This document shows, piece after piece, positions 41,967 through 50,012 of a stretch of DNA of 64,000 bases. Under the pieces are notes generated by a model. It was not told the origin of the DNA, searched no databases, and was given only the letters and a program-made list of their open reading frames with translations. The position numbers were made by a program, and so were the translations under genes. Origin of the DNA: Spirochaetia bacterium (GTDB lineage Bacteria; Spirochaetota; Spirochaetia; Treponematales; Breznakiellaceae); assembly GCA_025997795.1 (NCBI GenBank), contig BNVB01000001.1, forward strand, positions 17,637-81,636, given 5' to 3'. How positions within the stretch are numbered: position 1 is the first letter of the stretch; every line of letters begins with the position of its first letter.

Positions 41967-43316
41967 ATGGTAAATACCTCAACCTTGAATACCTGGGATA
42001 ACCGCAGTTTAATCCGTCTTCTCTGGCCGCTGGTGGTGGAACAGCTCCTGGCGGTAACTATGGGGGCGGTGGACACGATTATGGTCAGCTCCGTGGGGGA
42101 AGCGGCGGTATCGGGTGTTAACATAATCGACAACATTAACAACCTCTTTATTATTGCTTTTACCGCACTCTGTACCGGCGGTACGGTGGTGGTTAGCCAG
42201 TATATAGGCCGGGGGGAAACGGACAATGCCCGCTCCGCATCCCGGCAGCTTTACTATGTGGTAATCCTGGCGGCCTTTTTGGTTATGGTTCCGGCAATGA
42301 TCTGGCGGGTTCCGATTATCCGGTTTTTATACGGAGGGGTAACAGGCGATGTAATGGCCTCATCGTCGATCTATTTTTTTATTACCGCTTTGTCCTATCC
42401 CTTTTTGGGGATCTACAATGTCTGCGCCGCCCTGTTCAGATCTTCGGGGAACAGCAAGGTTCCCATGCGGATTGCCTTTATGGTGAACTGTACCAACATT
42501 GCCGGGAATGTTCTTTTTATCTTTGGCCTGGGTCTGGGTGTCGAAGGGGCGGCTATTGCCACCCTTATAAGCCGGATTATAGCCGCATCGGTGCTTACCG
42601 CCATGCTGGTCAAGAGCCGTTCTGCCATAGGACTCCGGGGTCTTCACCGGATTTCCTTAAACCGTTCTATGGCCGCCCGGATCCTTAATGTGGGAATTCC
42701 CAGCGGCCTTGAAGGATCCATGTTCCAGGCAGGCCGGCTTTTAACCCAGCGTATCTTTACCAGTTTTGGCACCGCCGCCATGGCGGGCAACGCCATTGCC
42801 AGTGTGATCAATTCTTTTTCTTTTATGCCCGGCAGCGCGTACTGTTTGGGGCTCCTTACCGTAGTGGGCCAGTGTATAGGAGCGGGGGATTATGAAGCTG
42901 CAAAGAAAAATACCCTGCGGATTATGAAGCTTAGCTGGGTTACCCTTTTTGTATTGAGCGGATCGATCTTTCTTTTTCTTGAACCCCTTATTGGCCTTTT
43001 CCGCTTAAGAGCGGAAGCCCACGATATGGCAAAGGCTTTTTTACAGGTACACTGTGTTTCCATGGTGATAGGCTGGACATTTAGTTTTGCCCTGCCCAAT
43101 GCGCTCCGGGCCGCAGGGGATGTCCGTTTTGTGATGATCGCCGCCGCCCTTTCCATGTTCGCCGTCCGGGTAAGTTTTGCCTACCTTATTACCTTTACCC
43201 TGGATGCGGGCCCCCTGGGGGTATGGATTGCCATGGGGCTTGATTTTATCGTTAGGGGTACCTGTTACGGCCTCCGCTGGAAAAGCGGCAGGTGGCGGGA
43301 CAAACGGGTAATCTAA
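41967..43316 (+). CDS. MATE-family efflux transporter
   Basis: A 449-residue inner-membrane protein with about 12 hydrophobic segments. Family features are IRLLWPLVVEQLLAVTMGAVDTIMVS at the start, VVVSQYIGRGETDNARSA, and the equivalent second-half stretch GTAAMAGNAIASVINSF. It exports cationic drugs or metabolites using Na+ or H+. It starts in a short repeat-like context (CCAAAGGCATGGTAAA) also seen at 54145. Convergent with hexokinase, 1 bp apart. Confidence 0.9.
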   Translation: MVNTSTLNTWDNRSLIRLLWPLVVEQLLAVTMGAVDTIMVSSVGEAAVSGVNIIDNINNLFIIAFTALCTGGTVVVSQYIGRGETDNARSASRQLYYVVILAAFLVMVPAMIWRVPIIRFLYGGVTGDVMASSSIYFFITALSYPFLGIYNVCAALFRSSGNSKVPMRIAFMVNCTNIAGNVLFIFGLGLGVEGAAIATLISRIIAASVLTAMLVKSRSAIGLRGLHRISLNRSMAARILNVGIPSGLEGSMFQAGRLLTQRIFTSFGTAAMAGNAIASVINSFSFMPGSAYCLGLLTVVGQCIGAGDYEAAKKNTLRIMKLSWVTLFVLSGSIFLFLEPLIGLFRLRAEAHDMAKAFLQVHCVSMVIGWTFSFALPNALRAAGDVRFVMIAAALSMFAVRVSFAYLITFTLDAGPLGVWIAMGLDFIVRGTCYGLRWKSGRWRDKRVI

Positions 43317-43317
43317 T

Positions 43318-44676
43318 TTACCGTGACAGGGCAGCCACGGCGGCACCAAAAAGGCTTGCCTGTTCCACCGGGGCAATACTATACGACCGGGGTTGTTTCC
43401 GGTTCAGCATAATGTTCAGGTACGATTCCAGCGCTTCCCTCATTCCCCGGTAGATCATGTAGGTAGTGCCTTCCACGGCAACCCGGACCGGCGCAAAAGG
43501 ATCGTGCCCTGCATCCATCCGTTCTATCGCCGCCGCCACCACAGCAGCGGAAAAAAGCGCGCCCCGGCGGGTAACAATGGAAGTAAGGCAGGCAAAGGAC
43601 CGTATGGCATCCAGTTCGCCGGGGCCAAAGAGTTCCCCTATGGGCCCTTCCCCGGCCAGGGGGGCGTGCATAAATTCATTAAGGTACCTGGTTTCCAGCG
43701 TTGGCAGGGCGGCAAATTCTTTGGACCGGGCAAAGCTAAGAACCCCGTCGCTTATGGCCTGTTTAAGAATATGGAAGCTGAGTGGACCCAGATAGGCCCC
43801 GGCGGCGGCTTTTTCCAGCGTATAGGAACCGGGATGTTTGGTCCCCGCATCAAATTCCCGGTCCAAATAACCCAGGTACCGGGGAGCGCAGTTGCCCGTT
43901 TCGCACACAACAATTTGGGGCGATTCCCCGGAATGGAAACCAATCTTGGGTATGTCACTTTCCGGATACGCGGTATTAAACCCCGTGCCCAGGATAAACC
44001 CCACCATGGGACCGCCCTGGACACCGTATTTGTCCGGCCCCTTGTTGCGTCCTGCATCGGCGGGGATCTGCCCCAGGCCGGAAAGCAGGGTAGCCGCCGT
44101 ATCATTTAAAAGCACAATCCGTTCGGGCGCCTTGATACCCCGCCGCGCCAGGGCTTCTCTAAGCCCCTGGCCCACGGGTTTTCCAATTACCTCGGGGGCA
44201 TCCACTTCCTTGCTAAACGCCATCGGTATGCCGTCTCCGTTTTCCTGCATCTCCATGGGATAGGAAAAACAAAAACCAATTCCTTCAATATCCCCCCCTT
44301 CTTTGATAAGGGGAGCAGCCAGTTCGGCAATTTGATCAAAAAATTCTACCGCATTTACCCGGCCTCCGGTTCCCGGCATGGGGGCCTTTTTGGTTCCCTC
44401 CGCTTCGGGCCTTCCTGCTTCCTTAAAGTGAACCCTGGCGGCCCGGAAGTTGGTTCCCCCCGCATCCAGGGCAATAACCTTTTTACCCAGCGGAACCTGG
44501 CTTACCGGATGCAGGTACGAAGGGATCATCGGCAGCGGCGAAGTCTGCCCCCTAAGGCCCCGCTCCATATCAATAAGCACATCCTGCACCAGCGTATCCG
44601 GATCGCATATATCATAATGAAATCCATAAGACCGGGCAAAATCGTTAAGCAAAGCCGGGTTAAAAGACGGGGCCAT
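43318..44676 (-). CDS. hxk: Hexokinase (eukaryotic-type family)
   Basis: A 452-residue sugar kinase of the hexokinase family found in treponemes. Phosphate-1 loop VIALDAGGTNFRAARV, sugar-binding FCFSYPMEM, catalytic Asp in IVLLNDTAATLLSGLG, and the adenosine-side segment VAVEGTTYMIYRG. It phosphorylates glucose or mannose entering glycolysis. The promoter and a LacI-type operator-like palindrome sit just upstream (44693-44740), implying sugar-responsive repression. GGAG lies 6 nt before the ATG. Confidence 0.9.
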   Translation of the reverse strand: MAPSFNPALLNDFARSYGFHYDICDPDTLVQDVLIDMERGLRGQTSPLPMIPSYLHPVSQVPLGKKVIALDAGGTNFRAARVHFKEAGRPEAEGTKKAPMPGTGGRVNAVEFFDQIAELAAPLIKEGGDIEGIGFCFSYPMEMQENGDGIPMAFSKEVDAPEVIGKPVGQGLREALARRGIKAPERIVLLNDTAATLLSGLGQIPADAGRNKGPDKYGVQGGPMVGFILGTGFNTAYPESDIPKIGFHSGESPQIVVCETGNCAPRYLGYLDREFDAGTKHPGSYTLEKAAAGAYLGPLSFHILKQAISDGVLSFARSKEFAALPTLETRYLNEFMHAPLAGEGPIGELFGPGELDAIRSFACLTSIVTRRGALFSAAVVAAAIERMDAGHDPFAPVRVAVEGTTYMIYRGMREALESYLNIMLNRKQPRSYSIAPVEQASLFGAAVAALSR

Positions 44677-44692
44677 AATTACTCCATGTTAA

Positions 44693-44706
44693 TGAAATCG
44701 GTTTCA
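44693..44706. promoter_or_regulatory. LacI-family operator-like palindrome at the hexokinase transcription start
   Basis: On the minus strand TGAAACCGATTTCA, one mismatch from a perfect palindrome and close to LacI/CcpA-type operators. It lies 5 bp downstream of the -10, covering the expected start point. Confidence 0.6.
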
Positions 44707-44711
44707 GTGTT

Positions 44712-44740
44712 AGTGTAAGACAGCGCCGCCTGCTTGTCAA
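44712..44740 (-). promoter_or_regulatory. Hexokinase promoter
   Basis: TTGACA, 17-bp spacer, TACACT. Leader of about 30 nt with a Shine-Dalgarno. Confidence 0.75.
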
Positions 44741-44780
44741 TGTAATTTTTATGATTTAATTTTTGTGCTTGTCCGGCGTT

Positions 44781-45719
44781 TTAGGGGAAAGTCTTTTTAA
44801 GAACCGTTTTATCCAGCACAATGGCTACCCTCCCCTCCCTAAGGAGACGGCGGTTATTTTCGCTGGAAAGGATAAGCAGGGCATCTTCCCGGTCAATAAC
44901 CGGGTCCGTGGGAACGGCGCCAAAAACTCCCCGGGCCATGATCGCAAGGGGGTTTTCCCCCACACGGCTGGTCAAATCCGCAGCCAGGGCGGAAGGAACG
45001 GAGCGGGTAATACTGTCCCGGTTGATATAACGGATCATACCCCAGTCCCGCACTTTGATCCGGCGGCCGCCGGTGTCCAGTTCCGCATCAAGGTCCAGCA
45101 TATTCCGTTCAAAAATCAGGTTCATTTCGCTGTCCCATACTTTGGGAAAAAGACAGGGAACGGTCTGGACCCGGGCAGAACGGCCGTGAACGGGAAGATC
45201 TTCATCGGCAATAATGATAATCCCCGTATAGGGTTTTGCCGGAACCGGAATAAGGGGAGCGGCAATAGTCCGCGGCCTGCTGTGGCGGGTAAGGGCAGCA
45301 GAAAGGCCCGAAAGGTTTACTGCATAGTTACCCGATATGGCGGAAAGATCGGCATCCATAGCGGGAGGAACACGGCGGATAGAATTGGTCAGCGTTTCCG
45401 CCGGTACTTCGCCCCAGTTTACCAGGTCTTCCACGGTGGAAGAAGAATCGGCCTGGAGGGCCATAATGGCAGGCCGGAGCAAGGCAGTATACTGATCTTC
45501 CAGGAGGGCCTCTGCCTGGGCTCTTCCCGCGGGGAGTTTTATTCCCGCCCTTTGCAGATCCACCCGTATGGCCGCATCAAGTTCCATGCGTTCCCAATCC
45601 AGCGTTCCCTTAACGGTACCATCCTGGGCGGTCAGCGGAAAGGTCATCATGACAAATGCACAAAAAAAGAGAAGGCCCGGTTTTCGGATACCTTCAAAAA
45701 AACGCTGTAGCTGCTTCAT
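44781..45719 (-). CDS. Exported protein of unknown function, MltD-linked
   Basis: A 312-residue protein with a signal peptide (LLFFCAFVMMTFPLTAQ). The mature part has TLDWERMELDAAIRVDLQRA, repeated alpha-beta elements (TGIIIIADEDLPVHGRSARV) and a C-terminal VIDREDALLILSSENNRRLL. It resembles periplasmic LPP20/FlgT-type proteins in outline only. Its ATG overlaps the MltD stop (ATGA), so the two are coupled and may act together at the cell wall. I do not recognise a named family. Confidence 0.6.
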   Translation of the reverse strand: MKQLQRFFEGIRKPGLLFFCAFVMMTFPLTAQDGTVKGTLDWERMELDAAIRVDLQRAGIKLPAGRAQAEALLEDQYTALLRPAIMALQADSSSTVEDLVNWGEVPAETLTNSIRRVPPAMDADLSAISGNYAVNLSGLSAALTRHSRPRTIAAPLIPVPAKPYTGIIIIADEDLPVHGRSARVQTVPCLFPKVWDSEMNLIFERNMLDLDAELDTGGRRIKVRDWGMIRYINRDSITRSVPSALAADLTSRVGENPLAIMARGVFGAVPTDPVIDREDALLILSSENNRRLLREGRVAIVLDKTVLKKTFP

Positions 45720-47104
45720 TGACTTACCGGGGTTTTAAGGGTACTGCCTGTCCGCAGGGTATCGTTAAGGCCGATACCGTTGATCTGAGCCAGGGTTTCC
45801 GGTTTGGTATGGTAGGCCAGGGCGATGGACCAAAGTGTTTCGCCCCGTTTAACTAAATGTGTCCCGCCGAATTCTGCGGTTCCCGCCAGAGTCCCGGCGG
45901 AAACGCCGCCGGCGGCTGTGGAAACGGCGGCGGCTCCGCCGACAGCGGCGGTTTTTACTTCCTTAAGGGCGGGCACGATAATCCGCTGGCCAATTTTAAG
46001 GTACCGTTCCTGGAGTCCCGGATTGTTACTGCGTATCTGGTTTTCCGAAACGCCATAGGTCCGGGCTATACCCGAAAGGGTATCGCCGGAGCGGATGGTA
46101 TGGAAATAATACTTGATCAGCTGGAGTTCAGGATCCCCCAGTACCAACCGTACCGTGGCGGCCTGGGAAGAAGGTACCTTGATGTGGTAATTGGGATCCG
46201 GCGGGGTTATGCCGTAGGTTAATTCGCCGTTGGCCTTTTTCAAGTCCGCACCGGGAAGCCCCGCATATTCCGCCACAATACTTAAGTCTACCGGACGGCC
46301 CACGGGTAAACGGGTCCACTGGGGGTCCTCGGGCCATACCGCTTCAATCTCAAAGCGCCGGGGGTTGGATAAAATGTACGACACTGCCAAAAGCCGGGGA
46401 ATGTACTGAATTGTTTCATTCTTAAAGGCCTTACGGCGGCATAGTTCCCAATAATCCGCACCGGGGTATTTTTTCTGGGCGTTTAATACGGTGCCCAGCC
46501 CGGCATTGTATGCCGCCAGGGCCAGCTCCCAGCTTCCTACCCGCTTGTATTCGTTTTCAAGTTTATCCAGAGCCCCCACGGTGGACTTCCAGAAATCCCG
46601 CCGTTCGTCCATCCATTCGGTAATCTTCATATCGTAGGGGCCTATGCTGTTCCGCATAAACTGCCAAAGTCCCGTGGCCCCGGAACGGCTTACCGCACTG
46701 GTGGAATAGGCGGATTCGATCACCGGAAGGTAAATAAGTTCCTGGGGCATTTTTCGCCGTTCAATCTCGGTCCGGATAAAGGCCAGGTAGGGTTCGCTGC
46801 GTTTGATAATGGCGGTAAGCCAGGCTTTCCCGCTCCGGTTGGAAAACTGCTGTATATACTTTTGGGTGGCCGGTTCATCAAGCCCCTTAAGGGTAAAAAG
46901 CACCGGCGCTTCGCCGTGGGTCCGTGCCGCATAGGGCTGAGTATAGGGAACTTGCCGGATGGGACGGTTAAGCGGTTCGGCAGTTTCTTCCTGTCCGGTT
47001 TCTTCCACCTGGTAACTTACCAATTCTCCCGCTCCGCTTAAGAGGGGCAGAACACCAATAAGAAACAAAAACAGCGTTCTTTTCATTATAGTCTTTAATA
47101 ACAT
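45716..47104 (-). CDS. mltD: Membrane-bound lytic murein transglycosylase D with two LysM domains
   Basis: About 462 residues. Signal peptide FLFLIGVLPLLSGAG; lytic transglycosylase SLT domain with catalytic Glu in YLPVIESAYSTSAVS and the ATGLWQFM and LALAAYNAG motifs (about residues 135-240); LysM peptidoglycan-binding modules YHTIRSGDTLSGIARTYGVS and HLVKRGETLWSIALAYH at the C terminus with an Ala/Gly linker between. It cleaves glycan strands in the periplasm. ATG 47104 has GGGAG upstream. Divergent from the membrane protein at 47153. Confidence 0.9.
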   Translation of the reverse strand: MLLKTIMKRTLFLFLIGVLPLLSGAGELVSYQVEETGQEETAEPLNRPIRQVPYTQPYAARTHGEAPVLFTLKGLDEPATQKYIQQFSNRSGKAWLTAIIKRSEPYLAFIRTEIERRKMPQELIYLPVIESAYSTSAVSRSGATGLWQFMRNSIGPYDMKITEWMDERRDFWKSTVGALDKLENEYKRVGSWELALAAYNAGLGTVLNAQKKYPGADYWELCRRKAFKNETIQYIPRLLAVSYILSNPRRFEIEAVWPEDPQWTRLPVGRPVDLSIVAEYAGLPGADLKKANGELTYGITPPDPNYHIKVPSSQAATVRLVLGDPELQLIKYYFHTIRSGDTLSGIARTYGVSENQIRSNNPGLQERYLKIGQRIIVPALKEVKTAAVGGAAAVSTAAGGVSAGTLAGTAEFGGTHLVKRGETLWSIALAYHTKPETLAQINGIGLNDTLRTGSTLKTPVSQ

Positions 47105-47117
47105 AAGAATCTCCCAT

Positions 47118-47146
47118 TTGCAAGGGAAGGAAAGAGTTGGTATAGT
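47118..47146 (+). promoter_or_regulatory. Promoter for the membrane protein at 47153, leaderless geometry
   Basis: TTGCAA, 17-bp spacer, TATAGT, 6 nt to the ATG. Confidence 0.65.
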
Positions 47147-47152
47147 AAAAGT

Positions 47153-47722
47153 ATGTACCAAATCCGCCGTATAACCGCACATGGTGTTTTTATCATTGGT
47201 CTTACGCTCATGATCCTTGGTATCTCTTTTCTGTTGGGTACTATGACCGGTATTTCCCGTTTTTCTGTATTACGGGCCTTTCTTTGTGTTATTATCGGCG
47301 CCTTTTGCGCGGTTTTAGCAATAAAGCTTAATCAGCGGACAATATATCTCTTTTTTGCAGCTTTTTTTATCATGGTGGGGCTCTTTTTATTTCTTTCCGC
47401 TTTGCAGATTATCCCCGTTACCCTGGCCCAGGGCTGGCCGCTTATTTCGGTTTTTGCCGGCCTGGCCCTGCTGCCTCCGGGCTGGCGTCATTACCGGGCT
47501 ATCCGCTACCGCTACCTTATTCCTTCCCTTGCTTTTGTACTCATGGGCTGTCTGCTCCTGGTTTTTTCCTTTAAAGTAGCGCCCTTTTCTTTTAAGCGTT
47601 TTATCATTAACTGGTGGCCCCTGGTGGTGGTAGTAACGGGAATTCTTCTGGTACTGCTTTCCCTCAGTTCAACCCAGCCCCGGCGGGATGGTTCCGGAGG
47701 GGAGAGGGATGAGATTTCGTGA
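47153..47722 (+). CDS. Polytopic membrane protein (LiaI/LiaF-TM-like)
   Basis: A 189-residue protein with about six hydrophobic helices: GVFIIGLTLMILGISFLLG, VLRAFLCVIIGAFCAVLAI, FFAAFFIMVGLFLFLSAL, and a second set from residue 115, including WWPLVVVVTGILLVLLSL. The WP-L and GLALL features resemble small LiaI-LiaF-like TM regions; this is tentative. The last codons overlap the GTG start of the TPR lipoprotein (GTGA), so the two are coupled. Confidence 0.65.
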   Translation: MYQIRRITAHGVFIIGLTLMILGISFLLGTMTGISRFSVLRAFLCVIIGAFCAVLAIKLNQRTIYLFFAAFFIMVGLFLFLSALQIIPVTLAQGWPLISVFAGLALLPPGWRHYRAIRYRYLIPSLAFVLMGCLLLVFSFKVAPFSFKRFIINWWPLVVVVTGILLVLLSLSSTQPRRDGSGGERDEIS

Positions 47723-49326
47723 AATCCCCGGGAGTCTTTTTGGCCCTGTTTCTGATTCTTTCCTGCGGATCTTCCCCGGCCGCTAGAGGCGCTGTTCCTT
47801 TGGATCCCGACCCGCCTGCACCGACTCCTTCGCGCAGCCTTTCTCCGCTGGAAGAATTACGCCGTGAGGTTGAATTGGGCAGCCCCGCTTCTCTTGGCCG
47901 CGCCGTGTTGTTACTTCAAAGACGGGATCTGCCGCCCTCTGCCGAAAGCCGGGCCCTAACGGCGGCGGCGGCGGCCATTGCCGGCAGACTCTATCCCGGT
48001 TCGGTGGCTCTTCCCCCGGTGGAAGCCCCGGCAGATCATAGTTATGCCAGGATTATCCGGGATATAAACCAGGGGAATTACCAAACGCCGTCTTCCGCTT
48101 CCCGGGATTTTTTGGAATACACGCTGCCCTTTCTTGCTTTATACAATAACGCCGCGGGGACTGGAATGGATGCCGCGGGAACGGAAACCGCCCGCCTGCG
48201 CCAGGCCCTTCCCCATCTGGAACGGGCCGCGGCCCTTAACGGGGAATCGGCGCTGCCCTTTTTGTTCAGGGCCTTTGTCCTGGAGAAAACCGGGGAAGGG
48301 GAACAGGCGGAAGAGGCTTACCAGCGGGCCCTGGAACTTGCCCCGGACTGTTATCCGGCGGAACTTGGTTTGGCCCGCTTGTATGTGCAAAAACAAGACT
48401 GGCCCCGGGCGTCCGCTATTGTAACGGAATTACTCCGGCAAAACAGCCGGAATGGGGAGGCCCTGCTTATCCGCGCCCGGATACTCCTGGATCAGGGGTT
48501 TTTTCAGCAGGCTCAGACGCCCCTGGACACGTATGCTTCCATTAATACTACCAACCGGGTATACCTTTTTTTGCGGGCACGGTTCCAGGCAGAAGGAAAC
48601 CGCAACAGGGAAGCGGCAATTTCCCTCTTACGTCCCCTCTACCGTGCCAATCAGGATGATCCCGAAACAGCCCTCTATCTAACGTCATTGCTGCTGGAGT
48701 CCTCCCGCGGGGAGGACAATGACGAAGGCCGGGCCCTCCTGGCCCGTTTTTCGGGGCCCAATGCTTCTTCGGAGGCCCTGGCCCTGGCGGCAACGGACAG
48801 CATACGCCGGGAAAACTGGCGGGATGCCAAAAATTATCTGGACCGGCTGCTTCCCCGGCGGCGGCTGGCGGGGGATATCCTTAATGCCTGGAAAACGGAA
48901 CGGGCCCTGGGGAACAATGCCGCCGCCCTGGCCTATGCGCGGGAACTCTACAACCGGGACAATACCAACGAAGAGGGGATAACTGCCTATGTTATGTCGT
49001 TGATCGATACCGGGCGGCAGACCGAGGCATCCAGAATTATCGATCAGCGTTTGGGAGCCGCCGCCTCGGGGACCCCAAAAAGCAGGTATTACTACCTCCG
49101 GTCCCGGACCCAGTCCGGCGAAGATGCGGTGATGAACGACCTCCGCTCGGCCCTTTTTGAGGATCCCCGGAATATGGATGCCCTGGTAACCATGTTTGAA
49201 ATATACCACCGCCGGAAAGATGAACGGCGGGCGGTTTATTACCTTAGGCAGGCGCTGGTAATTGCCCCCAATAATCCCCAGCTAAAACGCTATGAGGCGG
49301 AGTACCGCTCACTTTTGGGGAATTAA
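47719..49326 (+). CDS. TPR-repeat lipoprotein
   Basis: A 535-residue lipoprotein. Signal peptide VFLALFLILSC with lipobox cysteine, a Pro/Ser spacer, then successive tetratricopeptide repeats (AEEAYQRALELAPDCYPAEL, ALLIRARILLDQGFFQQAQ, AVYYLRQALVIAPNNPQLKR). TPRs mediate protein contacts in the periplasm. Translationally coupled to the membrane protein upstream, so they may form one envelope complex. Starts with GTG. Confidence 0.8.
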   Translation: MKSPGVFLALFLILSCGSSPAARGAVPLDPDPPAPTPSRSLSPLEELRREVELGSPASLGRAVLLLQRRDLPPSAESRALTAAAAAIAGRLYPGSVALPPVEAPADHSYARIIRDINQGNYQTPSSASRDFLEYTLPFLALYNNAAGTGMDAAGTETARLRQALPHLERAAALNGESALPFLFRAFVLEKTGEGEQAEEAYQRALELAPDCYPAELGLARLYVQKQDWPRASAIVTELLRQNSRNGEALLIRARILLDQGFFQQAQTPLDTYASINTTNRVYLFLRARFQAEGNRNREAAISLLRPLYRANQDDPETALYLTSLLLESSRGEDNDEGRALLARFSGPNASSEALALAATDSIRRENWRDAKNYLDRLLPRRRLAGDILNAWKTERALGNNAAALAYARELYNRDNTNEEGITAYVMSLIDTGRQTEASRIIDQRLGAAASGTPKSRYYYLRSRTQSGEDAVMNDLRSALFEDPRNMDALVTMFEIYHRRKDERRAVYYLRQALVIAPNNPQLKRYEAEYRSLLGN

Positions 49327-49376
49327 TGTAGCGCCCTTAGAAACGGCGGGAAATGCCTTATCGTACGGGAAATGTC

Positions 49377-49535
49377 TTATACCGGGGAAAAATCGGACTT
49401 ACCGGCACCGCAGAGGGGGCAGACCCAGCTTTCGGGAATATCCTTAAAGGCCGTACCCGCCGGAATGCCCCCGTCGGGATCGCCCTTGGCCGGATCGTAT
49501 ACATAACCGCAGAGATTGCAGACATATTTTTCCAT
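49377..49535 (-). CDS. Rubredoxin
   Basis: A 52-residue complete rubredoxin, easily missed because of its size. The two Cys pairs that bind the single iron are [19 protein letters not shown] and [13 protein letters not shown]. It starts MEKYVC with GGAGC upstream. Rubredoxins pass single electrons to oxygen- or peroxide-detoxifying enzymes such as rubrerythrin or superoxide reductase; no such partner is in this window. Convergent with the TPR lipoprotein. Confidence 0.93.
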   Translation of the reverse strand: MEKYVCNLCGYVYDPAKGDPDGGIPAGTAFKDIPESWVCPLCGAGKSDFSPV

Positions 49536-49595
49536 ATAATGCTCCTTTCATTCAGTTTAGCCGGAAAACCGCTCTCTGTCCATTGTTTCCGGACA

Positions 49596-49625
49596 TTGAC
49601 CTTTTATGGTTTCCTATGGTATGTT
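49596..49625 (+). promoter_or_regulatory. Promoter for yajC-secDF-ispH
   Basis: TTGACC, 18-bp spacer, TATGTT, about 27 nt before the yajC ATG, with AAGGATGG between. Confidence 0.6.
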
Positions 49626-49652
49626 TAACTATTCATTTTGTAAGGATGGTAT

Positions 49653-50012
49653 ATGAACCAATTAACTTTTTCTCTTTTAATGGGCGGCGGCGCTCCTGCG
49701 GGTTCCGGCGGTGCGTCAAGTTTTATCAATCTTTTGCCCATTGTGGCGCTTTTTGCCGTTATCTATTTTCTTATGATTAGGCCCCAGCAAAAAAAGCAGA
49801 AGGAAACCAAACGGATGCTCGATGAACTAAAAAAGGGCGACCGGATTATTACCATTGGCGGAATCCACGGCGTTATTCAAAGTGTCAGGGAAAGTTCGGT
49901 TATTCTTAAAGTAGACGAAAACTGCAAACTTGAGTTTTCCCGCAGCGCCGTGGCTACGGTAGAAGCCCAGGGCAAGGGCGAGAGTTCCGGGGAGACAACT
50001 GAAGAAAAATGA
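49653..50012 (+). CDS. yajC: Preprotein translocase subunit YajC
   Basis: A 119-residue inner-membrane protein with one helix (LLPIVALFAVIYFLMI), then the family segment RPQQKKQKETKRMLDELKKG and DRIITIGGIHGVI. It associates with SecDF to support protein export. The ATG of secD overlaps its stop (ATGA). Confidence 0.95.
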   Translation: MNQLTFSLLMGGGAPAGSGGASSFINLLPIVALFAVIYFLMIRPQQKKQKETKRMLDELKKGDRIITIGGIHGVIQSVRESSVILKVDENCKLEFSRSAVATVEAQGKGESSGETTEEK

